From assembly GCA_024349245.1 (NCBI GenBank), contig JALDNG010000731.1, forward strand, positions 20,678 to 84,677: 64,000 nucleotides of DNA, in the 5' to 3' direction. A program made the position numbers and the translations under genes. Positions 47,421 to 58,800 of this stretch are shown in pieces (position 1 is the stretch's first letter; every line of letters begins with the position of its first letter). Source of the stretch: Neodontobutis hainanensis. Taxonomy: Eukaryota; Chordata; Actinopteri; Gobiiformes; Odontobutidae. The notes under the pieces are model-generated. The model saw nothing but the letters and a program-made list of their open reading frames with translations. It was not told the DNA's origin and did not search any database.

Positions 47421-50400
47421 TGCCTCCACTGGTCTCTCTGTGACCTATGCCTCCTCTGGTCTCTCTGTGGCCGCTGCCTCCTTTGGTCTCTCTCTGGCAT
47501 CAGCCTTTTCTGCTCTCTCCGCCTCCTCTGCCTGCTCTTGTCTCTCTGTGGCCTCTGCCTCCTCTGGACTCTCTGCCTCCTCTCGCTATTCTGTGGCCTC
47601 TGCTTCCTCTGGTCTCCCTGCCCCGTTGTCTCCTCTGGTCTCTCTGCGGCCTGTGCCTCCTCTGGTCTTTCTGTGAACTCTGCCTCCTCTGGTCTCTCTG
47701 TGGCCTCTGCATCCTCTGGTCTCTCTTTGGCCTCTGCCTCCCTCTGGTCTCTCTGCCTCTTCTGCCTCCTCTTGTCTCTCTGCCTCCACTGGTCTCTCTC
47801 TTGCCTCTGCCTCCTCTGGTCTCTCTGTCTCCTCTGCCTCCTCTACTCTCTCTCTGGACACTTCCTCCTCTGCTCTCTCTGCCTCCTCTGGTCTCTCTGC
47901 CTACTCTGGTCTCTCTGTCTCTCTGCCTCCTCTGCTCTCTCTGTGGTATCTGCCTCCTCTGGTCTCTCTATAGCATCTGCCTTTTGTGGTCTCTCGGCCT
48001 CCTCTGCCTCCTCTGGTCTCTATGTGGCCTTTGCCTTCACTGGACTCTGTGCCTCCTCTGGTCACTCTGTGGCCTTTGCCTCCTCTGGTCTCTCTGCCTC
48101 CTCTACCTCCACTAGTCTCTCTGCCTCCTCTGGTCTCTCTGTGGCCTCTGCCTCCTCTGGTCTCTCTGTCGCCTCTGCCTCCTCTGATCACTTTGTGGCC
48201 TCTGCCTTCTCTTGTTTCTCTGCCTCCTCTGGTCTCTCTGTGGCTTCTGCCTCCTCTGGTATCTCTGTCTCCTCTGCTTCCTCTGCTCTCTCTGTCGCCT
48301 CTGGCTCCTCTGCTCTCTCTGTCTCCTCTATCTCCTCTGGTCTCTCTTTTGCCTCTGCCTCCTCTCGTCTCTCTATGCCTCTGTCTCTTCTAGACTCTCT
48401 GCCTTCTCTGCCTCCTGGTCTCTCTGTTGCCTCTACCTCATCTGGTCTCTCTGTGTCCTCTTCCTCCTCTGGTCTCTCTGTGACCTCTGTCTTCTCTGGA
48501 TCTCTCTGTGGCCTCTGGTCTCTTTGTCTCTCTTCCTCCTCTGAACTCTCGGTGGCCTCTGCCTCCTCTGGCCTCTCTGCCCCGTTGCCTCCTCTGGTCT
48601 CTCTGTCTCCTCTGCCTCCACTGGTCTCTCTGCCTTCTCTGCCTCCTCTGCTTTCTCTACCTCCACTGGTCTCTCTGTGACCTCTGCAATCCTCTGGTCT
48701 CTCTGTCTCCTCTGCCTCCACTGGTCTCTCTGCCTTCTCTGCCTCCTCTGCTTTCTCTACCTCCACTGGTCTCTCTGTGGCCTCTGCCTCCTCTGGTCTG
48801 TCTGTGTCCTCTGCCTCCTCTAGTCTCTCTCTGGCCTCTGCTTCCTCTGGTCTCTCTGTCTCCTCTGCCTCCTCTGGTCTCTCTGCCTCTTCTGGTCTCT
48901 CTGTGGCCTCTGCCTCCTCTGGTCTGTCTGTGTCCTCTGCCTCCTCTGCCTCCTCTGGTCTCTCTGTGGCCTCTGCCTCCTCTGGCCTCTCTATGGCCTC
49001 TGCCTCCTCTGGTCTCTCTGTGGCCAGCTCCTTGTCTGTCTTCCTCCTATGCCCCCTCTGGTCTTTCTGCCTCCACTGGTCTCTCTATTGCCTCTGCCTC
49101 CTCTGGTCTCTCTGTGCCGTCTGCCTTTTCTGGTCTCTCTGCCTCCTATGCGTTCTCTAATCACTCTGCCTCCTTTGGTCTCTCTGTATTTCTTCCTTCT
49201 CTGAACTCTCGGTGGCCTCTGCCTCCTGTGGCCTCTCTGCCCCGTTGCCTCCTCTGGTCTCTCTGTCTCCTCTGCCTCCACTGGTCTCTCTGCCTTTTCT
49301 GCTTCCCCTCGCCTCTCTGTGGCCTCAGCCTCCTCTGGTCTCTCTGTGGCCTCTGCCTTCTCTGGTCTCTCTCTGGCCGCTGCCTACTCTGGTCTCTCTG
49401 AGGCATCTGCCTTTTCTGGTCTCTCTGCCTCTTCTGCCTCTCCTGGTCTCTCTGTGGCCTCTGTCTCCTCTAGACTCTCCTTGCCTCCCCTGGTCTTTCT
49501 GTGGCCTCTGCCTCCTCTGGTCTCTCTGCCTCCTCTGCTTCCTCTCGTCTCTCTGTGGCCTCTGCCTCCTCTGGTCTCTCTGTCTCCTCTGCCTCCTCTA
49601 GTCACTCTGTGGCCTCTGCCTCCTCTGGTCTCTCTGCCTCCTCTGCCTCCTCTGCTCTAACTGCCTCCTCTAGTCTCTCTGTCTCTCTGCCTCTTCTGGT
49701 CTCTTTGTGTCCTCTGCCTTCTCTGGTCTCTCTGCCTCCTCTGGTCTCTCTGCTGCCGCTGGCTCCTCTGGTCTCTCTGTGCCGTCTGCCTTTTCTGGTC
49801 TCTCTGCCTCCTATGTTCTCTAATCACTCTGCCTCCTTTGGTCTCTCTGTATTTCTTCCTTCTCTGAACTCTCGGTGGCCTCTGCCTCCTGTGGCCTCTC
49901 TGCCCGTTGCCTCCTCTGGTCTCTCTGTCTCCTCTGCCTCCACTGGTCTCTCTGCCGTCTCTGCCTCCTCTGCTTTCTCTACCTCCACTGGTCTCTCTGT
50001 GACGTCTGCAATCCTCTCATCTCTCTGTGGCCTCTGCCTCTTCTGGTCTCTCTGTGGCCTCTGCATCCTCTCGTCTCTCTGACTCTTCTTGCCTCTCTGT
50101 CTTTTTGCCTCCTCTGAACTCTCGGTGGCCTCTGCCCCCTCTGGTCTCACTGTGGGCTCTGCCTCCTCTGGTCTCTCTGCCTCCTCTGCCTCCTCTGGTC
50201 TCTCTTTGGCCTCTGCCTCCTCTGGTCTCTCTGTGGCCGCTGCATTCTCTTGTCTGTCTGCCTCCTATGCCCCCTCTGGTCTCTCTGTCTCCACTGGTCT
50301 CTCTCTTGCCTCTGCTTCCGCTCGTCTCTCTGTGGCCTCTGCCTCCTCTGGTCTCTATATGGCCTCTGCATCCTCTGGACTATCTGCCTCTTCTGGTGTT

Positions 50401-50562
50401 TCTGTGGCCTCTGCCTCCTCTGGTCTCTCTGCCTTTTCTGCTTCCTCTCGCCTCTCTGTGGCCTCAGCCTCCTCTGGTCTCTCTGTGGCCTCGGCCTTCT
50501 CTGGTCTCTCTCTGGCCGCTGCCTACTCTGGTCTCTCTGAGGCATCTGCCTTTTCTGGTCTC

Positions 50563-53314
50563 TACTGCAGGTCTACAGTCTGTTGTAATAAACGTCTACA
50601 GTCTGTTCTACTGCACATCTACAGTCTGTACTACTGCACTTCTACAGTCTGTTCTAATGCACATCTACAGTCTGTTTTACTGCTCATATACAGTCTGTTC
50701 AACTGCACGTCTACAGTCTGTTTTACTGCTCATATACAGTCTGTTCTAATGCACATCTACAGTCTGTTCTAATGCAAGTCTTTACTACTGCTCATCTACG
50801 GTCTGTTCTACTGCAGGTCTAAAATCTCTTCTAATAAATGTCTACAGTCTGTTCTACTGCACATCTACAGTCTGTAATACTGCACTTCTACAGACTGTTC
50901 TAATGCTCATCTACAGTCTGTATTACTGCACCTCTACAGTCTGTTCCAAAGCATGTCTAGAGTGTTTTCTTATACTCAAATACAGTCTGGTCTAATGCTC
51001 GTCTACAGTCTGTTAAACTGCACCTCTACAGTCTGTTCTAAAGCATGTCTATAGTGTTTTCTAATTCAAATATACAGTTTGTTCTAATGCTCGTCTACAG
51101 TCTGAACTACTGCTCTTCTACAGTCTGTTCTAAAGCATGTCTAGAGTGTTTTCTAATACTCATATACAGTCTGTTCTAATGCTCATGTACAGTCTGTAGT
51201 ACTGCACCTAGTCTATTCTTCTGCACATTGTCAGTCTGTTTTACTGGATGTTTACAGTCATTTTAAATGCAAGTCTACAGTCTGCACTACTGCTCATCTA
51301 CAGTCTGTTCTAATGCCAGTTTACAGTCTGTACTTCTGCTCTACTGCAGTCTGTTCTACTGCACGTCTACAGTCTGTTTTACTGCTCATATACAGTCTGT
51401 TCTAATGCACATCTACAGTCTGTTCTAATGCAAGTCTACATTCTGTACTACTGCTCACCTACAGTCTGTTCTTCTGCACGTCTACAGTCTGTTCTGATAA
51501 ACTTCTACAGTCTGTTCTACTGCATATCTACAGTCTCTACTACTGCACTTTTAAAGTCTGTTCTAATGCACATCTACAGTCTGTTCTAATGCCATTTTAC
51601 AGTCTTTACTACTGCTCTACTGCAGTCTATTCTACTGCACTTCTACAGTCTGTTTTACTGCACATATACAATGTGTTCTAATTGTCAGTCTGTTCTACTG
51701 AACATTTACAGTCTGTTCTAAAGCTCATCTACAGTCTGTTCTAAAGCCAATCTAGAGTCTGTACTACTGCTGCTCTAAAGTCTGTTCAACTGCTTGTCTA
51801 CAGTCTGTTCAATTGCAGTTTTACAGTCTGTTCTATTGTACGTCTACAGTCTGCTCTACTGCACGATTAAAGTCTTTTTTAATAAACATCTACAGTCTTT
51901 TCTAATGCACATCTACAGTTTGTTCTACTGGTCGTCTACAGTCTCTAATTGTCATTCTGTTCTACTGAACGTTTACAGTCTGTTCTAAAGCTCGACAACA
52001 GTCTGTTCTAAAGCCAATCTAGAGTCTGTACTACTGATGCTCTAAAGTCTGTTCAACTGCACGTCTACAGTCTGTTCAACTGCACCTCTACAGTCTGTTC
52101 TATTGTACGTCTACAGTCTGTTCTACTGCACGACTATAGTCTGTATTAATAAATGTCTACAGTCTTTTCTACTACACATCTACAGTCTCTACTACTGCAC
52201 TTCTAAAGTCTGTTTCTAATGCACATCTACAGTCTGTTCTAATGCAAGTCTATAGTCAGTACTACTGCTCATCTATTGTCTGTTCTAGTGCAGGTCTACA
52301 GTCTGTTCTAATAAATGTCTACAGTCTATAGTCTGTTCTAATGCTCGTCCACAGTCTGTTCTAATGCAAGTCTATAATATGTACTACTGCTCATTTACAG
52401 TCTGTTCTAATGCAAGTCTACAGTCTGTAATACTGCTCATTTACGGTCTGTTCTACTGCAGGTCTACAGTCTGTACTACTGCACTTCTACAGTCTGTTCT
52501 AATGCTCGTCTACAGTCTGTATTACTGCACGTCTACAGTCATTTCAACTACACCTCAACAGTCTGTTCTAATGCCAGTTTACATTCTTTACCTCTGCTCT
52601 ACTGCAGTCTGTTCTACTGCACGTCTACAGTCTGTTCTACTGCTGCTCTGAAGTCTGTTCAACTGCATGTCTGTAGTCTGTTCAACTGCAACTCTACGTC
52701 TGTTCTATTGTATGTCTACATTCTGTTCTAATGCACATCTACAGTCTGTACTACTGCACTTCTACAGTCTGTTCTAATGCTCGTCTACAGTCTGTATTAC
52801 TGCACGTCTACAGTCATTTCAACTACACCTCAACAGTCTGTTCTAATGCCAGTTTACATTCTTTACCTCTGCTCTACTGCAGTCTGTTCTACTGCACGTC
52901 TACAGTCTGTTCTACTGCTGCTCTGAAGTCTGTTCAACTGCATGTCTGTAGTCTGTTCAACTGCAACTCTACGTCTGTTCTATTGTATGTCTACATTCTG
53001 TTCTAATGCACATCTACAGTCTGTTCTAATGCAAGTCTACAGTCTGTACTACTGCTCGTGTACAGTCTGTACTATTGCACCTCTACAGTCTGTTCTAAAG
53101 TATGTCTACAGTCTATTCTAATACTCATACACAGTCTGTTCTAATGCTCGTCTACAGTCTCTACTAACGGACATTTAAATTCTATTCTTCTGCAGCATCA
53201 TTAGTCTGTTTTACTGGACATCTACAGTCTGTTCTATACACGTATATAGTCTCTTCAAATACTCGTCCACAGTCTGTTCTAATGCAGTCTGTACTACTGC
53301 ACATCTATAGTCTG
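50563..53314 (+). repeat. 23-bp satellite to the right of the CT-rich array
   Basis: Forward satellite whose monomer order matches the left end of the window: 51794 matches 1962 and 52364 matches 2532 (offset 49832), and 53284-53314 matches about 3200-3231. It has an empty LINE site at 51121-51140 and lacks the SINE, because the equivalent of about 1130-1760 is missing. A local duplication of about 270 bp is visible (52470-52735 resembles 52745-53015). No gene is seen. Confidence 0.95.
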
Positions 53315-53829
53315 ACTAGCATGTCAGCCCCAATGTACACTGAATGTGAGAGATTAGGGATGACAGCAAGCGTGTGGGTCAGTTCTCTTTTGTTCCATGC
53401 GATGGCAGAGCATAGACCGATGGCGGTTAACGCATGAGTCGGTGTGGGGTTAGCAGGGAACCTAGTGCGCTTCTTTATGAAGGTCAGGCACGGGTTTATC
53501 TGCGTTAGAGTGTTAAACAGCTCCTGGCTGATGGCAGATTTGTCAGCCCATAAGGCCATCACGACATTGTCGACTGGAGTTGCTTCCAGTGAGATGCCAT
53601 TGACAATCTGGGGTGTCATCGCTAATGGGTCCTTCAGCGTGCATAGGAAGTTGTCACGCAATGTAAAGGGGTTTGGTTCGCACCGAGGTTGCATGGTTGT
53701 TGTACCAGCGATGTCGGTGGCTACCCTGCCGATTGGTGATTCCCTATCAATCGCATAGCACTGAGATTCATTCAGTAAGATTGGAAGTGGTTCTCGCACT
53801 TGGGCCCAAATCTTCAGCTGCTTGAAGTT
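53315..53829 (-). pseudogene. Second retropepsin-like domain remnant, downstream part
   Basis: This frame continues after the frameshift near 53829 and reads through about 165 codons to the left junction. It contains ALWADKSAISQELF, placed where retropepsins have hydrophobic-Asp-Thr/Ser-Gly-Ala; the Asp-Gly triad is not intact here. It ends YIGADMLVRL followed by a stop contributed by the satellite. I infer a protease-fold domain that is catalytically degenerate or non-enzymatic. A non-viral aspartic-protease-like host gene is a less likely alternative, given the lack of introns and the context. Confidence 0.5.
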
Positions 53830-53831
53830 GA

Positions 53832-54017
53832 TCAGTGGTTCAAGCGATTGAGGATGTCTTTTCCAATCAGAAGTGGGACATTGTCAAGGTGGGACACGTA
53901 CACTGGGTGTATCAGTGTCATGGGTCCGATGGTCAGTTGGACTAAGGCTACCTTGTTGATGATCGTCCGATCATCAGAGTAAGGCCTTATTTCTAAAGAG
54001 CACGGGTGGGACTTCAA
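53832..54017 (-). pseudogene. Retropepsin-like remnant, upstream part
   Basis: A frame of about 60 codons, open at its 5' side into satellite, so there is no real start (the first codon is TTG). It ends with LLIGKDILNRL, which resembles the C-terminal strand and helix of retroviral-type aspartic proteases. A single missing base near 53829 puts a stop right after this motif. The continuation lies in the neighbouring frame, so the two frames are one broken gene. The catalytic Asp-Thr/Ser-Gly is not in the preserved part. Confidence 0.55.
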
Positions 54018-54018
54018 G

Positions 54019-55784
54019 CATTAGAACAGACTGTAGATGTGCATTAGAACAGACTGTATATGAGTATTATAAAAAACACTGTAGACATGCTTTAGAACAG
54101 ACTGTAGAGGTGCAGTAGTTCAGACTGTAGACGAGCATTAGAACAGACTGTAGAAGTGCAGTAGTAGAGACTGTAGATGTGTAGTAGAACAGACTGTAGA
54201 CGTTTATCAGAACAGACTGTAGACGTGTAGTAGAACAGACTGTAGATGAGCAGTAGTACAGACTGTAGACTTGCATTAGAACAGACTGTAGATGTGCAGT
54301 GGAACAGACTTTAGATGTTTATTAGAACAGACTGTAGACTTGCAGTAGAACAGACTGTAGATAAGCAGTAGTACAGACTATAGACTTGCATTAGAACAGA
54401 CTGTAGATGTGCATTAGAACAGACTGTATATGAGTATTATAAAAAACACTGTAGACATGCTTTAGAACAGACTGTAGAGGTGCAGTAGTTCAGACTGTAG
54501 ACGAGCATTAGAACAGACTGTAGAAGTGCAGTAGTACAGACTATAGACTTGCATTAGAACAGACAGTAGATGTACATTAGAACAGACTGTAGATGTGCAG
54601 TAAAACAGACGTTAGGCGTGCAGTGGAAGAGACTGTAGTAGAGCAGTAGTACAGATTGTAAACTGGCATTAAAACAGACTGTACAGGTGCGATTGAACAG
54701 ACTGTTGACATGCAGTTGAAAAGACTTCAGAGCAGCAGTAGTACATACTCTAGATTGGATTTAAAACTGACTGTAGACAAGCATTAGAACAGACTGTAAA
54801 CGTCCAGTAGAACAGACTGACAATATGAAAAAGAATAGACTGTATTGTAGACGTTTTTTAGAACACACTGTAGATCTAGACTAGAACAGACCGTAGATGA
54901 GCAGTAGTACAGACTATAGACTTGCATTAGAACAGACAGTAGATGTGCATTAGAATAGACTTTAGATGTGCAGTAGTAGAGACTGTAAACGTTTATCAGA
55001 ACAAACTGTAGATGTGCAGTAGAACAGACTGTAGACGTATATTAGAACAGACTGTAGACCTGCACTAGAACAGACTGTAGATGTGCATTAGAACAGACTG
55101 TAGATGTGCAGTTGAACAGACTGTAGACGTTTATTAGAACAGACTGTAGACCTGCACTTAAAGAGACCGTAGATGAGCAGTAGTACAGACTATAGACTTG
55201 CATTACAAACAGATTGTATATGAGTATTAGACAAAAATGTAGACATTCTTTAGAACAGACTGTAGAGGCACAGTAGTTCAGACTGTAAATGAGCATTAGA
55301 ACAGACTATTTATGAGTATTAGAAAATACTCTAGACATGCTTTAGAAGAGACTGTAGAGGTTGCAGAAATACAGACTGTAGACAAGCATTAGAACAGACT
55401 GTAGATGTGCAGTAAAACAGACTGTAGACGTTTATTAGAACAGACTGTAGACCTGCACTTAAAGAGACCGTAGATAAGCAGTAGTACAGACTATAGACTT
55501 GCATTACAAACAGAATGTATATGAGTATTAGACAAAAATGTAGACATTCTTTAGAACAGACTGTAGAGGTGCAGTAGTTCAGACTGTAAATGAGCATTAG
55601 AACAGACTATTTATGAGTATTAGAAAATACTCTAGACATGCTTTAGAAGAGACTGTAGAGGTTGCAGAAATACAGACTGTAGACAAGCATTAGAACAGAC
55701 TGTAGAAGTGCAGTAGTACAAACTGTAGATGTGCAGTAGAACAGACTGTAGACATTTTTTAGAACAGATTGTTGATATGCAGTA
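54019..55784 (-). repeat. Inverted block of 23-bp satellite
   Basis: The monomer reads AGAACAGACTGTAGA on the plus strand, so the array is inverted relative to everything else in the window. Internal duplications are visible: 54018-54165 recurs at 54389-54534 (offset about 370 bp, 16 monomers), and 55150-55330 recurs about 300 bp later (13 monomers). No gene is seen. Confidence 0.95.
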
Positions 55785-55830
55785 ACTACTGCTTATCTAC
55801 AGTCTGTTCTACTGCAAGTCTACAGTCTGT
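55740..55830. other. Palindromic inversion junction
   Basis: At 55784 the inverted satellite meets forward satellite in the near-palindrome GCAGTAACTACTGC. The forward sequence just right of it (55785-55880) is the reverse complement of about 54285-54378 in the inverted block, essentially without differences by eye. This is a fold-back structure with a spacer of about 1.4 kb. Confidence 0.75.
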
Positions 55831-58800
55831 TCTAATAAACATCTAAAGTCTGTTCCACTGCACATCTACAGTCTGTTCTAATGCATGTCTACAGTCAGAA
55901 ATACTGCACCTTTTACAATCTGTTCTAAAGCATGTCTAGAGTGTTTTCTAATACTCATATAGAGTTTGTTCTAATAATTGTTTACAGTCTGAACTACTGA
56001 ACCTCTACAGTCTGTTCTAAAACATGTCTAAAGTGTTTTCTAATACTCACATACAGTCTGTTCTAATGCTCGTCTACAGTCTGAACTACTGCACCTCTAC
56101 AGTCTGTTCTAAAGCATATCTACAGTGTTTTCTAATACTCATATACAGTCTGTTCTAATGCTAATCTACAGTCTGTACTATTGCACTTCTAAAGTCTATT
56201 CAATGCACATTGTCAGTCTGTTCTACAGGTCGTTTACTGTCTGTTCTAATGCTCATCTACAGTCTGTTCTAAAGCCAATCTAGAGTCTGTTCTACTTCTT
56301 CTCTGAAGTCTGTTTTACTGCACGTCTACAAACTGTTTAACTGCACCTCTACAGTCTTTTCTATTGTACATCTACAGTCTGTACTACTGCACATCTACAG
56401 TTTGTACTACTGGACTTCTACAGTCTGTTCTAATGCTCGTCTACATTCTGTATTACTGCACCTCTACAGTCTGTTCTAAAGCATATCTAGATTGTTTTCT
56501 AATACTAATATAAGTCTGTTCTAATGCTCGCCTACATTCTGTACAACTGCACCTCTACTGTCTGTTCTAAAGCATGTCTAGAGTGTTTTCTAATATTCAT
56601 ATAGAGTCTGTTCTAATGCTCGTCTACAGTCTGAACTACTGCACCTCTACAGACTGTTCTAAAGCATGTCTAGAGTGTTTTCTAAATCTCATATACAGTC
56701 TGATCTAATGCTCATCTACAGTCTGTACTACTGCACCTCTCTATTCTATTCTTCTGCACATTGTCAGTCTCTTCTTCTGGGCGTTTACAGTCTGTTCTAA
56801 TGATCGTCTACAGTCTGTTCTAAAGCCAATCTAGAGTGTGTACTACTGTTGCACTGAAGTCTGTACAAATGCACGTCTAAAGTCACTTCTATTACGTCTA
56901 TAGCTTGTTCTAATGCACATCTACAATCTGTTATAATGCAAGTCTACAGTCTGTACTACTGCTCCTCTGCAGTCTGTTTTACTGCAAGTCTACATTCAGT
57001 TCTACTGCACATCTACAGTTTGTTCTAGTGGTCGTCTACAGTCTGTACTACTTCACCTCTACAGTCTGTTGTAAATCATGTCTACGGTCTTTTCTAATAC
57101 TCATGTACAGTCTGTTCTAATGCTCTTGTAAAGTCTCAACTACTGAAACCTTACGGTCTATTCTTCGTCAGTCTGTTCTACTACACATCTACAGTCTGTT
57201 CTAAAGGACATCTACAGTCTGTTCTAATGCACGTCTATAATCTGTTCTAATGCTCATCCACAGTCTGTTCTAATGCAGGTCTTTAGTCTGTACTACTGCA
57301 CATGTTCTACTATGTTGTTCTACTGTTCTGTTCTACTCGACGTCTACAGTCTATTATAATGTTCGTCTACAGTCTGTTCAACTGCACGTCTACAGTCATT
57401 TCAACTGCACCTCAACAGTCTGTTCTAATTCCAGTTTACAGTCTGTACCTCTGCTCTACTGCAGTCTGTTCTACTTTACATCTACAGTCTGTTTTACTGC
57501 ACATCTACAGTCTGTTCCAATGCACATCTACAGTCTGTTCTAATGCAAGTCTACAGTCTGTACTACTGCTCATCTACAGTCTGTTCTACTGCACGTCTAC
57601 AGTATGTTCTAATGCTAGTTAACAGTCTGTACTACTGCTCTACTAACGTCTGTTCTAATGAACATCTACAGTCTGTACTAATGCAAGTCAATAGTCTGTA
57701 TTACTGCACCTCTACAATATGTTCTAAAGCATGTCTAGAGTGTTTTTAATACTGGTATAGAGTCTGTTCTAATCCTCGTCTACAGTCTGAACTACTGCAC
57801 TTCTACAGTCTTTTCTAAAGTATGTCTAGAGTGTTTTCTAATTCTCATATACAGTCTGTTCTAATGCTCGTCTACAGTATGTACTGCTGCATCTCTACAG
57901 TATATTCTTCTGCACATTGTCAGTCTGTTCTACTCGACGTTTACAGTTAGTTCTAATGCTCATCTACAGTCAGTTCTACAGTTTGTTCTAATGCAAGTTT
58001 CTAGTCTGTTTTACTGCTCATCTATGGTCTGTTCTTTTGCACGTCTACAGTCTGTTCTGATAAACGTCTACAGTCTGTTCTACTGCACATCTACAATCTC
58101 TTCTACTGCACATGTACAGTCTGTTCTAATGGTCGTCTACAGTCAGTTCTAATGCTCGTCTACAATCAGTTCTAAAGCCATTCTAGAGTCTGTACTACTG
58201 CTGCTATGAAGTCTGTTCAACTGCACGTCTACAATCTGTTCAACTGCACCACTACAGTCTGTTCTATTGTGCGTCTACAGTCTGTTCTACTGCACGACTA
58301 TAGTCTCTTTTAATACGTCTACAGTTTCCTCTAATGCACATCTACAGTCTGTTCTACTGGATGTCTACAGTCTTTTCTAATAATTGTCTAGAGTCTGTTC
58401 TACTGCACGTCTACAGTCTCTTTTCATAATTGTCAACTTTCTGTACTACTGCACCTCTACAGTCTCTTCTACTGCACATCTACAGTTTGTTCTGATGCGT
58501 CTAGAGTCTGTACTAGTGGAACTCTACAGTCTGTTCTAAAACATGTCTACAGTCTTTTCTAATACTCATGTAGAGTCTGTTCTAATGCTCGTGTAAAGTC
58601 TCAACTATTGCACCTCTACAGTCTATTCTTCTGCACATCGTCAGTCTGTTCTACTGCACATCTACAGTTTGTTCTACTGCACATCTACAGTCTGTTCTAA
58701 TGCAAGTCCACAGTCTGTTCTACTCTTTGTCAACTATAAACTGTTGTGATAATTGTCGACATTCTGTACTACTGCATCTCTACAATTTGTTCTACTTCAC

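Larger units (their letters stand above)
26257..50562. repeat. 24.3-kb CT-rich array of a 27-bp (3 x 9-bp) repeat
   Basis: A different tandem array, embedded in the 23-bp satellite. The unit is three related 9-mers, CTCTGCCTC, CTCTGGTCT and CTCTGTGGC. Units of 18 bp that drop one 9-mer are common. The plus strand is almost free of A. Since 27, 18 and 9 are multiples of 3, frames stay open on both strands. The plus strand gives SVASASSGL, WPLPPLVSL or CGLCLLWSL repeats. The minus strand gives EATERPEEA, HRETRGGRG or QRDQRRQRP repeats. The common variant CTCTAGTC introduces TAG in only one plus frame. I see no splice-like structure, unique exon, promoter or poly(A) signal, so I treat it as non-coding satellite. 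Confidence 0.95.
53315..54018 (-). mobile_element. Fragment of an LTR retroelement or endogenous retrovirus (protease region)
   Basis: About 0.7 kb of non-satellite DNA coding on the minus strand, truncated on both sides directly into satellite. No LTR, primer-binding site or polypurine tract is visible. Two successive retropepsin-like endings (hydrophobic-Gly-x-Asp-hydrophobic-Leu-x-Arg-Leu type) are encoded. It lies exactly where satellite orientation flips, so it marks a rearrangement breakpoint. The family (Ty3-like element or fish retrovirus) cannot be fixed from this piece. Confidence 0.65.

Noticed and set aside
26257..50562. Mucin- or silk-like gene with a giant repeat exon
   Set aside because: There is no unique N- or C-terminal region, signal peptide, splice context or conserved end. 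Phase changes by indel are frequent, and both array edges fall directly into another satellite.
26257..50562. G-quadruplex-forming array on the minus strand
   Set aside because: G runs on the minus strand are mostly two bases long (GAGG, GGCC), so classical three-tetrad quadruplexes are not predicted.
53444..53758. Plus-strand 104-codon frame overlapping the retroelement piece
   Set aside because: It is a shadow of the minus-strand protease-like frame, and no family resemblance is seen.
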